The notes beneath the pieces are model-generated. The model was not told where the DNA came from and ran no database searches. It saw only the letters and a program-made list of their open reading frames with translations. Of a stretch of 64,000 bases of DNA, positions 48,770-60,190 are shown in pieces. The DNA is from Lagenorhynchus albirostris (taxonomy: Eukaryota; Chordata; Mammalia; Artiodactyla; Delphinidae). Position numbers and translations under genes: made by a program. The stretch spans positions 56,906,745 through 56,970,744 of the forward strand of contig NC_083106.1 in assembly GCF_949774975.1 (NCBI RefSeq). The letters are read 5' to 3'. Within the stretch, counting starts at the first letter, position 1. Each line of letters opens with the position of its first letter.

Positions 48770-49760
48770 GCCCTTATTATTTATTTCTTCTGAACCATCT
48801 TATAATAGGTTCCATATATGATGCCTCTTTAACGACACCTTACTACTTCAATGTATATTGCCTGGTGTAATGGTTTCTTAGGAGCGGGAAACTGCCGTTT
48901 CTGTTAGCTGTTGCCAAATTCCCCTCCATAGCGGCTGTATCAGTTTACATTTCCACCACCGATGCATGTGAGGGAGTACCTTGTTCTCCACACTCTGCCA
49001 AACAATATGTTGTCGAGCTTTTGAACTTGGGCTAATCTGATGGTTAAGAAATAGTATCTCAGTGTTTTAATTTGCATTTATCTTATTCAAAAGTTAAACA
49101 TCTTTTCATATGTTTAAGGCTATTTTACTATTTTTTGTGAATAGTCTATGTCTTTTGACCATTTTTCCTTGTGCTTTCTTTTAGTTTCTTTTGTTATTTT
49201 TCTAGCTTTTGAATTGAGAATTGAATTTAGATTTATTCTTTCATTTTTACTGATTTAGATATCTAAAGCTATATATCCCATAAATCCAGATATGTAGTAT
49301 TTTCATTATCCTTTTCCTGGAAATTCTGTAGTTTATGGTTTATTTGCCTATTTTCCCCAGGAGTTAATAGTTTGGGGTTTTTTTCAGGTGGAAGGGTTTT
49401 TTGGTTGTTTTTTTAATTGTTCTTAATTTCTATTTGTTATTCATTGTGGTCAGAGAGTGTTGTTTATAATACTTCTACTTGGTGAAATTTACTGAAATTT
49501 TCTTTGTAACCTAATATTTGATTAATTTTGATGATTATTCATGTATGCTGAGGTTTATTCTTTATTATATATAAAGTTTGATATATAGCCATAACATTTA
49601 TGATTTTGTTTTTTAAGTCTTCTGTAGCTTTTCTTGTTTTCTTTTTTTTTTTTTTAACCTACTTTATTTGTCTCATACTGAGAGTGGTGTCTTAGTCTCT
49701 TACTATTAGGATATTTCTCCTTGTATCTCCTATAGTTTCAGCTTTATGTAGGTGGTATCA
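48770..49760 (-). repeat. Old L1M LINE relic (antisense)
   Basis: 'gttgccaaattcccctccatagcggctgtatcagtttacatttcc' and 'attcattgtggtcagagag' are antisense L1M ORF2 segments in the proper order, with internal losses. No reading frame remains. Confidence 0.7.
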
Positions 49761-49944
49761 CCATGCTATTTGATGCATAGACAGAAAGGCAGAAAAAAAG
49801 AAGAAAGTTTTTAAGCAAGAGAAGGACATCATTAGATGAGAGTTTCAGAAAGATCTCTGAGGTGGTTAGGTTCTGGGAAGCCCCAACACCAAGCCAGGTT
49901 GGAGGTTCATGGGGCTCGTTTGTTTTTCCTCTGTCAGGAAGACA

Positions 49945-50165
49945 TCAGCATCAGAAGGACGGAAAGCAGCTTGGTGGTTTCTAGGTGCTGGAGAAAATGG
50001 GGAGTTATTGTTTAACGAGTAGAGTCAGTTTTGCAAGATAAAGAGTTTTGGAGATGGGTGGTGGTGACGGTTGCACAGGAATGTGGACATACGTAATGCC
50101 ACAAAAATGGGTAAGATTGAAAGTTTTATGTTATGTGTATTTTACCACAATTAAAAATAATTTTA
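49945..50165 (+). repeat. Old L1M 3' end
   Basis: 'ggtggtggtgacggttgcacagga' and 'gtattttaccacaattaaaaataa' are typical of an L1M 3' UTR. Confidence 0.55.
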
Positions 50166-50240
50166 AAAAGAAAGGGAACAGTTAAAGAGGACCTGGAAGT
50201 GGGAAAACATGTTGTCATAGACATTCATGTATAGGTTTTT

Positions 50241-50558
50241 GTTTTTTTTAATAAATTTATTTATTTATTTTTGGCTGTGTTGGGTCTTTGTTGCTGCCCG
50301 TGGGCTTTCTCTAGTTGCGGTGAGCAGGAGCTACTTTTTGTTGCAGTGCGTGAGCTCCTCGCTGCGGTGGCTTCTCTTGTTGCAGAGCACAGGCTCTAGA
50401 TGCACAGGCTTCAGTAGGTGTGGCACACGGGCTCAGTAGTTGTGGCGCACAGGCTTTGTTGCTCTGCGGCATGTGGCATCTTCCCAGACCAGGGCTCGAA
50501 CCCGTGTCCCCTGCATTGACAGACGTATTCTTAACCACTGCGCCACCAGGGAAGTCCC
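50241..50558 (-). mobile_element. CHR-1-like tRNA-derived SINE, copy D
   Basis: About 318 bp antisense. The 11-base repeat TATAGGTTTTT lies at 50230-50240 and 50559-50569. It sits at the edge of an L1M relic. Confidence 0.92.
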
Positions 50559-50572
50559 TATAGGTTTTTATA

Positions 50573-51140
50573 TGAATATAATTTTCATTTCTCTGGAAAA
50601 AGTGTCCAGGATTGCATACAGTAGGTGCACATTTAGGTTTTTTAGAAAGTGCTAAGCTGTTTTCCAGAGGGGCTATACCATTTTACGTTCCTACCAGTAA
50701 CGCATGAGTGAGCCAGTTTTCCTTCATCATTGTCAGCACTTGGTATTGTCGCTATTTTTTATTTTAGCCAGTTTAATAGGTATGTGGTGATATTTCATTG
50801 TGGTTTGAATTTTCCATTTCCCTAATTGCTAATGATGTTGAGCATTTTTTCATGTGGTTATTTGTCATCTCTTTACCTATTGGGTGAAATGTGTCTTCAT
50901 GTCTTGGGCACATTTTAGTTTTTTATTGTTGAGTTTTGGGAGTTCTTTGTACATTCTAGATGCTAGTCTTCTTTTATGGAAATGACACTTGTCTGAGGGT
51001 GCCAGTTTGGATTTTGCTTGATTTTGGATCCCTTTCCTGTGGCCAGTACTGAGAGCCAGTAAGTATTGACTTGTCTTCATATTTTGGCATTTACTTGTGC
51101 TTTTCTTTCAGAGGATAACTGTCTTCATTTTGCCTATGTC
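50573..51140 (-). repeat. Old L1 LINE relic (antisense)
   Basis: 'tgttttccagaggggctatacc', 'ctaatgatgttgagcattttttcatgtgg' and 'attgttgagttttgggagttctttgtacat' are classic antisense L1 ORF2 text. Confidence 0.75.
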
Positions 51141-51141
51141 C

Positions 51142-51143
<2 letters not shown>

Positions 51144-51180
<37 letters not shown>
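51144..51180. repeat. (TC)n microsatellite
   Basis: An uninterrupted TC run of about 37 bases. Confidence 0.97.
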
Positions 51181-51185
<5 letters not shown>

Positions 51186-51189
51186 CATG

Positions 51190-51740
51190 TAGTCTCTTAA
51201 ACATCTCGGTACCCTACTCTACTCTCTGTACCCACAGGCTCATAGCAGCTGCTGTTGGACTTTCTTTTTTTTTTTTTTTTTTAACTTATAAGTAATTTGA
51301 ACTTTGGCATATTCCCTGCCTCCTAGTAATGCTGATAACATGGGTCACGTGTGATTTAATCAGTGCTCCGTGATGAACTTATAGTTTCTTGGGGGAAGAT
51401 GTGTGAAGAGATTCAGATTCAAATGGATGCCATTATCCTTCCTGCTCAGAAGCCTCTAGAATGGAATGATTTATTGACCAAAATACCTCATTATCCCTAT
51501 AAAACTTGTGTCATAATGGGATACTTGGGGGGAAATTGATAGTGTAGTAAAATTATAACTGACATCATAACCTTTCCCTTATAATCATGACAATAAAAAT
51601 TCTTGGTCTTGGATTATAGTTCTAACTAATTATCTACTTTAAATAAGTGAAATATAGGAACAGGCATAGGGATCATATGTTTCAACAGTAGAAAGGATAA
51701 CAATAATTATATCATATAGAATATTAGAGCTGAAAGAGAA
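51190..51740 (+). other. Intronic stretch, no gene
   Basis: A T17 run lies near 51266-51282. Otherwise unique-looking. Confidence 0.4.
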
Positions 51741-51755
51741 GTTCAAGAAAGACTA

Positions 51756-51974
51756 GGGCTTCCCTGGTGGCGCAGTGGTTGAGAGTCCGCCTGCCGATGC
51801 AGGGGACGCGGGTTCGTGCCCCGGGTTCGTGCCCCGGTCCGCGAAGATCCCACATGCCGCGGAGCGGCTGGGCCCGTGGGCCATGGCCGCTGAGCCTGCG
51901 AGTCCGGAGCCTGTGCTCCGCAACGGGAGAGGCCACAACAGTGAGAGGCCCGTGTACCGCAAAAAAAAAAAAAA
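51756..51974 (+). mobile_element. CHR-2-type tRNA-derived SINE, copy 6, with duplicated B box
   Basis: Sense copy starting GGGCTTCCCTGGTGGCGCAG, with the 11-base flanking repeat AAGAAAGACTA at 51745-51755 and 51975-51985. Within the tRNA-like head the 13-base string GGGTTCGTGCCCC, which holds the Pol III B box, occurs twice in tandem (51810-51822 and 51823-51835). No other copy in the window shows this. Confidence 0.94.
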
Positions 51975-51994
51975 AAGAAAGACTAATCTAACCC

Positions 51995-52240
51995 TCTATG
52001 TCATTCTACAGCTGAGGGAAGCAATTTTCCTGAGGTTTCCCTGAGAGTTACTAGCGAGGGTGTCCCTGGAACCAAGTCCTCTTGGCTCCCTGTCCCTTGT
52101 GCCTCTTCCATTAAATGGTCCCAACTCTGGTTCAGGCTTTGGTAGGTTAAGTATCATCATGACCATTTTCCTGTTGAGACAAAAGAAATCAAATCACTTG
52201 CCCACGACTGTACATGTCATTAAGTAGCAAATGCAGCTGC
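51995..52240 (-). repeat. Possible MIR relic (antisense)
   Basis: 'attctacagctgagggaagcaattttcctgaggtttccc' and 'ggaaccaagtcctcttggctccctg' resemble a diverged antisense MIR. Confidence 0.45.
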
Positions 52241-52439
52241 AAGGGAGACTGGGCGGCTTCGCATGCAGCATTCATTCACACGCTGCATATATTGCCTGGC
52301 TGCCTTCCTCCCTTTCTGCCCTCTCTCATTTCTCACATACTTAATGAACACCTGAACTATTTCAGATCAAATTATGGGGTGGTAGTGTTAATAGAGTGTG
52401 ATCTGTTTTAAAGGGTGGACGTGGCTCATAGGTTTTGTT

Positions 52440-52567
52440 TTGTTTGTTTTTTTGTTTTGGCTGTGCCGTGTGGCATGTAGGATCTTAGTTCCCCGACCAA
52501 GGATCAAACCCATGCCCCCTGCAGTGGAAACACGGAGTCTTAACCACTGGACCACCAGGGAAGTCTG
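52440..52567 (-). mobile_element. Short CHR-type tRNA-derived SINE
   Basis: Antisense: T/G-rich start, 'ggatcttagttccccgacca', 'atcaaacccatgccccctgc' and the end 'aaccactggaccaccaggga'. Confidence 0.87.
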
Positions 52568-52569
52568 CA

Positions 52570-53290
52570 GCTCACAGTTTTGATGGTGCACACAGGTTCA
52601 AGTTTACAGGCCTTCTCTTAAAAAACAAAGATTTACGGCTAGGCTTTTCCTCCGTACCTCTAAAGCAGTGGGAGGGCTCAGTCTAACTGAACCACCCAAC
52701 TTCTGCCTGCTTGAAGGGCAATGCCCTTGCTGCGGTGGTTTCCTGATTATCGACAAGAGGCTTATCTGTCAAATTCTTCTTTGGGTGCTCTTGAAATGTG
52801 TACCTCAGGTACGCCAGGGTTGCCTCATGTTGAATTTTCTTTGTCAGCGAAGGACAGAATGTTCTTCTCTGCTGCGCCAATAGCACTTTCCCAGGTACAC
52901 TCAGGGAAGGCTTTTCCCCCTCTCAACAGGGCTCAAAAGTCTTGACTGGAGTACTTCAGAAATAGGTCTGGTTTATACTTTTATAAAAACAAGCAGAGTC
53001 TGGGCAGTTCCTAGTGTGGAATAGCACTGATGATCTGAATTTTTCCTAGGCAAGCACATGGATGGTGCTACCAAAGGGCAAATGGATAGCACTTTGGTCC
53101 CCACTCAATAAGGAGAGAGGGTGGCAATCCCCGCTTGGTGAAAGTGAAGGTGGCATCTTATGAAAAGAGAGGTTGTTGTTCACGGAGAGAAAAGGCAGAT
53201 AGCAGGTGGAGGCGTGAGGTGGAGAAATGGAGCTCGGGGTGCCTCGATGTGTCCATCCTACAGGCCTGCGGGAAAGAATTGATATTTTCT
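52570..53290 (+). other. Intronic stretch, no gene
   Basis: Open frames on both strands at 52668-52945 have no recognised domain. No repeat is recognised. Confidence 0.4.
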
Positions 53291-53292
53291 GG

Positions 53293-53503
53293 TTTTTTTT
53301 TTTTTTTTTTTCGGTACGCGGGCCTCTCACTGTTGCGGCCTCTCCCATTGTGGAGCACAGGCTCCGGACGCGCAGGCTCAGCGGCCATGGCTCATGGGCC
53401 CAGCTGCTCCACGGCATGTGGGATCTTCCTGGACCAGGGCACGAACCCGTGTCCCTTGCATCGGCAGGCAGACTCTCAACCACTGCGCCACCAGGGAAGC
53501 CCT
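53293..53503 (-). mobile_element. CHR-2-type tRNA-derived SINE, copy 7
   Basis: Antisense with a poly-T at 53293-53311 and a complete body to 'accaccagggaagcc'. The likely flanking repeat is CTGG(G)TTTTTT, obscured by the T tracts. Confidence 0.92.
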
Positions 53504-53509
53504 GGGTTT

Positions 53510-54075
53510 TTTTTTTCTTGATGGAATATGCTGATAGTCCATATGTACATTTGGAAAATAATTAAAGTAATATTAGAAATGGTCATGGAAAAGTCTTGGA
53601 CCTGGAATTGGCTGGAACTCTGTCCTAAGCATGCTGTATTTATCAGTGTACTTTGGAGTTGCCCCAGAGGAGCCTCTATACCTCATCTCCCTGGCTGAAA
53701 GGGACCCTGGGAGGAGCTGCTTGTTTGCACTGAGCTGGGAAGAGCTGGGGATTCTTCCTCTTGTTCAGGGTGGGGCTAGTAGGAAGGGGAGAGTTTGCCT
53801 TGTCCTGTGAAGAATTCATCATTGGTCAAATTTGCTCAATTAGTGTGTGACAGGTGAAGAACACTGGAGCCTGGGAATGTCACCTCTCCCTCCCCACTTT
53901 CTCACCACCACACGGGCCGGTCCCTCTTTCTTCTTGGGGCTAAGAAAGAGAATGTAGAATGGACTTGGATTTATATTTTGGTTCCTGAGACTGTAAAGCA
54001 GCTCCTGCCACTTTTCTGGAAATCTCTCTAACGTTGAAACTTTTTTTTTCTCCTCTCTTCCTTACCAGTATTTTC
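53510..54075 (+). other. Intronic stretch, no gene
   Basis: Unique-looking; no exon or transposon recognised. Confidence 0.4.
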
Positions 54076-54084
54076 TCTCAAGTG

Positions 54085-54295
54085 TAAAACCACGGTTTAG
54101 AGTGCAGCCTTTGAGACCAGATAGACTGTGGCATCTTATTAAAACTCAGTGATGCAGTGTCCTCATCTATAAAATGGAGCTGTGTTACTGTCCAGATGGT
54201 TATAAGGATTCATTGATATAATATACAGTGAGTAGTTAGCATATTGCTGGGCACACAGTAAGTTCCCAGTAAATGACGTCTATTATTATTAGAGC
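54085..54295 (+). repeat. MIR SINE (sense)
   Basis: 'gtcctcatctataaaatggagctg', 'tataaggattcattgata' and 'attgctgggcacacagtaagt' follow the MIR 3' half. Confidence 0.8.
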
Positions 54296-54819
54296 AGGTA
54301 AACTCTCTATGGTACCTAGAATTGTGTTTGGCATTAGGTAACCAAAAACGGGTAGAAATGATTCTATTACTGATTTTAGTGGCTCTTGAGGAACTTCAAA
54401 CTGAGCGAACCTCCTAGGGAGGTCCTCAGAGCCTTTTTTGTTTTCTTTCAAGCACCTGACCAAATACTCTGGCAACAGGTGAGCAGCGTGATTCCAACAA
54501 CAGCCTGCAGCTGTGCTGTCCTGATGAGCCTGTGCATATTTGAAGTTTCACTTTAGAAAGCAAGAAACACATCCTAGTGAACAGGCCTAGCTTATATGGG
54601 GCAAGACTTTTCCAAAGTCACATTGAGACTGAATTAAGTTAAGCATTTATTCACTACCTTGCCATGTATCCAGCATGGCCCCCAGAGAGCTAACAGTCCA
54701 GTATGAAGCCGTAAAACTTATTTTTGTATTGCTTTTTAAGTAAGAAAAAATGTGAAAAGTCAATAGGAATAAAATATGGTGCTCTCTTGGACTCTCCCTT
54801 TGGCAGTACCATTTGTGTA

Positions 54820-55045
54820 GTGATGGAGAACTTGGGCTTGAATCGTTGCTCTGCCACCTGCTCACCCTGTGGTCTTGGGCAAATCATCTCTGCTCTTAGG
54901 GCCCTAGCTTGCCTATCCATATAATGGGTTACTAATATCTCCACTTAAGCGCTTGTAAGAATTATGCGGAGTAATTCACAGGAAGTACCTCCAACAGTGC
55001 CTGGCGTTTAGTTCAGTCCATGTTTGTTATTATTAGTTTTATCTC
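54820..55045 (+). repeat. MIR SINE (sense)
   Basis: 'gcttgaatcgttgctctgccacctgctca', 'tcttgggcaaatcatctctg' and 'acagtgcctggcgttta' follow MIR order. Confidence 0.82.
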
Positions 55046-55190
55046 CTCCTTCCGGCAGCCGAAAGGATTGTCTTTTGCAGTACCATGACTGACTAGGTGA
55101 TCCAAGTCAGGGGTGTCCAGAGTGGTGATAGGGTCTTATTTTGGTGCCTTAAGCCCAATATGATCTTAAGGGTGCTTTCAGACCTTGGGG

Positions 55191-55434
55191 CCTTTTTTTT
55201 TTCTTTCTTTCGTTTTTTTCTGTTTGTTTGTTTTGTCCTTTTGCGGTACGCAGGTCTCTCACTGTTGTGGCCTCTCCCGTTGCGGAGCACAGGCTCCGGA
55301 CGCGGAGGCCCACCGGCCATGGCTCACGGGGGCCCAGCCACTCCGCGGCATGTGGAATCTTCCCGGACCGGAGCACGAACCTCTGTCCCCTGCATCGGCA
55401 GGCGGACTCCCAACCACTGCGCCACCAGGGAGGC
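55191..55434 (-). mobile_element. CHR-2-type tRNA-derived SINE, copy 8, next to the exon 11 acceptor
   Basis: Antisense with a long, degenerate T-rich tail (55191-55240) and a body ending 'gcgccaccagggaggcc'. Its end lies about 53 bases before the first base of the SIM1 exon at 55488. The flanking duplication is not clear. The degenerate tail and several substitutions suggest it is somewhat older than copies 1-7. Confidence 0.92.
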
Positions 55435-55487
55435 CGGCCCTTCTTGCTTTCTTTTGAAATGTACTTTTCTCACCCTCTCGGTTTCAG

Positions 55488-55890
55488 TACTCGGGATTTC
55501 CCGCGGAAAGATCTGAATCTGATCACGACAGCCAGTGGGGCGGCAGTCCTCTGACAGACGCGGCCTCCCCGCAGCTGCTGGACCCCGCGGACCGGCCGGG
55601 CTCTCAGCACGACGCGTCGTGCGCCTACAGGCAGTTCTCGGAACGCGGCTCTCTCTGCTACGGCTTCGCGCTCGACCCCTCCAGGCTGGTAGAGGAGAGG
55701 CATTTCCACACCCAGGCCTGCGAGGGCGGCCGGTGTGAGGCAGGCAGGTACTTCCTGGGAGCGCCGCAGGCGGGGAGGGAGCCCTGGTGGGGCTCTCGCG
55801 CAGCCTTGCCCCTGACCAAGGCCTCCCCGGAAAGCAGAGAAGCTTATGAGAGCAGCATGCCTCACATCGCCTCGGTCCACAGGATCCACG
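55488..55890 (+). CDS. SIM1: SIM1 coding exon (exon 11?), C-terminal single-minded domain, part 1
   Basis: This 403-bp phase-0 exon has the acceptor CGGTTTCAG and the donor GTAAGG. It codes residues 390-523 and the first base of Gly524. It starts YSGFPAERSESDHDSQWGGS and ends SMPHIASVHRIH. This is the serine- and proline-rich region specific to SIM1 after the PAS domains, with the conserved stretch RHFHTQACEGGRCEAGRYFL. Pro497 is retained, but residue 481 is Ala (codon GCG at 55761-55763), whereas I recall Thr in human. The likely branch site CTCAC lies at 55469-55473. A SINE sits just upstream. Confidence 0.97.
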
Positions 55891-56272
55891 GTAAGGGCGG
55901 CTCCAGCGACTCCAGCGTTGCGCCTCTGGGCAGATTTATCCTAGTCCAGCTTTGACCCTGGAGTGATCCCCACCCAATGGTTTCCTCCTTGAATTTGCAA
56001 ATCAGAAACTCTAACCAATGGGAATTTAAAAACCAAATCCACTCTTTTGAGGTGTATTAATGTTGCTGATGTTTGCTAAATACATTTGTTTCGGGCAGGC
56101 GAGTAAACATGATTCCCATTTTAACACCAAGGAAAAAAAGAGTAAAGAAATTAAAGTGAATTGTTAAGTCTATTGAACTTGTAGTATGTATGCATCTAAA
56201 TTTCCTGTGTATTATTTTCTTCTGTATTCTCACCCTTCCAATGTGGACCGGAGTAGTTTGGGGCTCATCTAG

Positions 56273-56420
56273 CAGGGTTTCTCAATGAGGGCACTATTGG
56301 CGTGTTGGGGAGGCCTGCCTTTGTTTTATGGCCGATCGCTCACGTCACAGGTGTTTTAACCTCCCTGGTCCTCTGGGCATGAAAGCCAGTAACTGTCCCC
56401 TTCCCCCATTACATGGCAAC
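56273..56420 (+). mobile_element. MER20-like hAT transposon relic
   Basis: 'cagggtttctcaatgagggcactattgg' is the MER20 left end; the body that follows is strongly diverged and the right end is not clear. Confidence 0.6.
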
Positions 56421-57313
56421 CCACAGTATCCTCTGTGAGTTGAGGATGCAGTGAGGTGTGGGACCCATGGGGATTTTCACCTTGGGATTATTACACGGCT
56501 CTACAAACACACAGAAATGGGCGCTGCAGTTAAAGCCTTTAGTGTTATTAATGGTCTTCTTTGTCCATTTCAATGTAAACTGGTCAGGGAGAGCTCATTC
56601 TGTCCATTCCAAGCTTAGGTCCAGGCAGGTCTTGAAAACCCTTCCCATTTTCTTAAAAGTCAGTGACACTAAGGTGGATCCAATGGCCGTGCTATTACTC
56701 TTCTTGCTGTGTCTCTAGGATAAGAAATGTCCCAGACACTGTTGTTCTCACACATAGAAGTCTCCTGCACATACCCCCTAGGCACTTACTGTTTCCTATG
56801 AATGGTTTTGCTTTGTTTCCATTTTTGCTTTCTATTTTTCTGCTTTTACTTTGAATTTCTCTAGTTTGGTAGCCTGGGAATGAAAACCCAGGGCAAAGGG
56901 CAATTGCTTACCCAAGAATGGAGTGAAGTGAAAATCCTGCCTTAACCCCCCACATGGTCAGGAGGAAGATATTAGAAATAAAATGAGAAGAAAAGGGAAA
57001 AGGAAAGCAATGACTAGTGTGATCCCAGGCTTCTCTGTTGCATTAAGCAGTTTACAGCTTTCATATGTCCCTTCCTGTTTCTCTTCTCTCTTCAGACTGT
57101 TTTGAGAATAACGTAATTTATGGAATAATATTTTAGATGCACTTTTCCTCCATATTAGATCTCTTTCCTTGTTTCCCAGAACAAGTTGTTATTAACATTT
57201 AAAATACTTATGCTTATTTCAGAAGCAATATCAGGGTTACTGTATGATTATGTGTGAAACAGATTTTTTTTACCACTGGATTTGAGAAGGCAATGTTTAT
57301 ATTTTTAATTGGA

Positions 57314-57340
57314 AATATATATATATATATATGTATATAT
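57314..57340. repeat. (AT)n microsatellite
   Basis: Alternating A and T with one G interruption, followed by an AC-rich stretch to about 57364. Confidence 0.9.
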
Positions 57341-57966
57341 CCAGGCACACATATACACACACACTCTTATATGAGTATGTATACATATTTTAAACCTTCA
57401 AATAGTTTAATAACTTCAAATAGTTTAATTACTAATGTTAGAGCTTTATTGTAACTCTACTTAAGAAACATGTAGCAATTTTAACATTTTAGGTGATTAG
57501 TTGGAATTGAGAAACTAGTCCAGCCTATATCATCATCTTCCTCAAACCCAATGGAAAGCATTGTCTAAGCATCACTTCAACATAACACTTCTCTAGACAA
57601 TAACAGAAACCAAATCCTATGTATTTTTCTTTTATTATTTACAGTCAGACAGGTCCAGGGATGTGCATCCATGGACAAGTATAAACATACTTTACTGTCT
57701 TGCTAATTGGCATTCACAACCCACGAACAAGGTTTACCTTCTAGAAAACATGTTATAAACTTCATCTGCACTTAAAAGCCACTGAGAACTATGAATTCCA
57801 GGACAATATGTTGACACTGTCATGTGAGCCTGTGTCTGTTTCAAATATCGGTGCATATATTAAAATGGAAAAATATAAGGTTTCTTTTAATAGGAAAAAG
57901 AAATACACTTACAATACTGGGGGTGATTTTTGAGACCACTTACTTTTTACTTTTTCTAATTTCTAG

Positions 57967-58697
57967 GGCGAGGTCATTGGGATGAAGATAGTGTGGTCAG
58001 TTCTCCAGACCCTGGGTCTGCCAGCGAATCAGGTGACCGATATCGCACTGAGCAGTATCAAAGTAGCCCACATGAACCTAGCAAAATCGAAACTCTGATC
58101 AGAGCCACCCAGCAAATGATTAAAGAAGAAGAGAACAGGTTGCAGCTGAGGAAAGCCCCCCCAGACCAACTGGCTTCCATTAATGGAGCTGGGAAAAAAC
58201 ACTCCTTCTGTTTTGCAAACTACCAGCAGCCCCCAACGACAGGCGAAGTCTGCCACAGCTCCGCTCTTGCCAACACTTCACCATGTGACCACATCCAGCA
58301 GAGAGAGGGAAAGATGCTGAGCCCCCGCGAAAATGACTACGACAACAGTCCCACAGCACTGTCGCGGATAAGTAGTCCCAATTCAGATCGCATTTCCAAA
58401 TCCAGTTTGATCCTAGCTAAAGACTATCTACATTCGGATATGTCTCCTCATCAGACGGCAGGAGACCACCCTGCCGTCTCTCCAAACTGCTTTGGCTCTC
58501 ACCGGCAGTATTTTGATAAGCATGCTTACACATTAACTGGATACGCCCTGGAGCACTTATATGATAGCGAAACTATTAGAAACTATTCCTTGGGCTGTAA
58601 TGGCTCACACTTTGATGTAACTTCCCATCTACGGATGCAGCCGGATCCAGCACAAGGACACAAGGGAACATCTGTTATAATAACCAATGGAAGCTGA
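57967..58697 (+). CDS. SIM1: SIM1 last coding exon (exon 12?), C-terminal domain part 2 and stop
   Basis: The acceptor is TTTCTAG. The exon completes Gly524 and codes residues 525-766, then TGA at 58695-58697. It starts RGHWDEDSVVSSPDPGSASE and ends GHKGTSVIITNGS, the invariant SIM1 C-terminus. Visible parts are a lysine/glutamate-rich helix-like stretch (RATQQMIKEEENRLQLRK, about 569-586), serine/proline-rich text, and the tyrosine-rich tail around QYFDKHAYTLTGYALEHLYD. The protein end at residue 766 equals the human length. Ser541, Ser663, Pro692, Gln704, Asp707, Thr712 and Asp740, sites of reported human variants, are all unchanged. Confidence 0.98.
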
Positions 58698-59638
58698 TGT
58701 TTTTTCTAAAAGATTTTGTTCTTTAAGGATCTCTGAAACATATTTATCATTTAATGCCCCATTACCAGCATTTACAATGCCACAGATTGTTAGAGTGGAT
58801 AATTTAAGTTACTGGGTATTTGACATGTGTTCTTGTGAAATCAAAGATAACAGCACTGGCATTCAGGGTTATACACAGGTAATGGAGCTAAAGTGAATAT
58901 ACAAATTGCCCCTCTATTTATATGGGAACCAGGATAGATAAATTTTGAATTGAAAAATACTTGTGTAGTATTAAGTGAGCATATATATCACATGAAAGGA
59001 CCGATGGATGACAGCAATCATTATGATGATCCAGTGAACTTCATACACACAGATCACTCTCCACAAACTGCTATATATACTTTACATATGGAAATATAGA
59101 CTATATATCATAAATATACCCCAAGTGGGTAAGTTTCCTTAACCCTAGTGCATTAAGCATCTTAAAGAAATTTCCATTCCCAAAATAACTAAGAAAGAGA
59201 TATATCTTGTAAACTGCTTTCTTCTTTGTGGTTTCAACCATCCAGCTCATTTCGTTCAGGCATAAATTAGGGAAATGGTTCTGGATATGATACAAGAATG
59301 AGTTTTCACCTGGCATCCATTATAAGCAATCAGGAAGTGGTGATTTTTCACCTTACTTTTGAGTTAGACAAAGAACAGGATCACACTGACATAGCGGTAA
59401 GGGTTTTTCTAAGTAAAAACACTGAGATATTGGGACACATATCAAAAGCCTGGTGTGCCCAACTGGAAATAGATTAGTAGAGATGGAAAGGCCAGAGGCA
59501 GAGAAAAATGAAATGATATCTCAAAACAAACAAGTTCAGGGTCAGCATATATAATCAACATATTTGGGGCTTGTAAAACTAACCAAATAAAAATTCAAAC
59601 TAATTCACCAAGAAAAAAAGGCTGATAAGTGCAAAAAA

Positions 59639-59654
59639 CACACACACACACACA
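59639..59654. repeat. Short (CA)n tract
   Basis: A run of about eight CA units in the presumed 3' UTR. Confidence 0.9.
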
Positions 59655-59924
59655 AAACTAAGGGAAACCAGTGAATGCTACATGACAGCAGTGTATTTGA
59701 ACACATTTCAAAGCACAGATGTGCAAATGGGACATGTGGAAAGCCTCAGGAGAGGGTCTAAGATAAAAGCCTAGGCTGACAGACAGGTGGTTAGAAGGGT
59801 ACAAGTAGTACTCTGACTGAAGGAACAGGCAAAGCGTTCATTATTCCATATTGTTTGTAAACAGCAAAAACAAACTTGGTCTCGAGTTCATGTGATACAG
59901 TAGAAAGACCAGCAGACTAGATGC

Positions 59925-60190
59925 AGAGATCTCTGAGTTCCAGTTTGACCCTGCCTGTAACTTATTTTGGGAGCACAGATGTATCACTGACCACACCTGG
60001 GCCCCAATTTCTTTATCTGTATGGCAGCTCTAAAGTTCCAAGGGTCTGTGGTTCGTTCTTGCAGCAGCACTGAACTTGTTAACCAGTTATCTCTCTGCTG
60101 TGAGTTGTCAAGGCTCATCATTCTGGCTTACCTGCACTCATACAGAGGTCTAGATGCTTTGAAACTTAAGCAGGTGCATGGGCTCTTTTA
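59925..60190 (+). repeat. Possible MIR relic in presumed 3' UTR
   Basis: 'ctctgagttccagtttgacc' and 'ggccccaatttctttatctgta' follow MIR order with heavy divergence. Confidence 0.5.

Larger units (their letters stand above)
55891..57966 (+). other. SIM1: SIM1 intron 2.1 kb between the two C-terminal exons
   Basis: The donor is GTAAGG and the acceptor TTTCTAG. It contains a MER20-like relic (56273-56420) and an (AT)n stretch (57314-57340). The rest is AT-rich with no coding signal. Confidence 0.75.

Noticed and set aside
58029..58256. 75-codon - strand frame inside the last SIM1 exon
   Set aside because: Antisense shadow of conserved coding sequence with no independent support.
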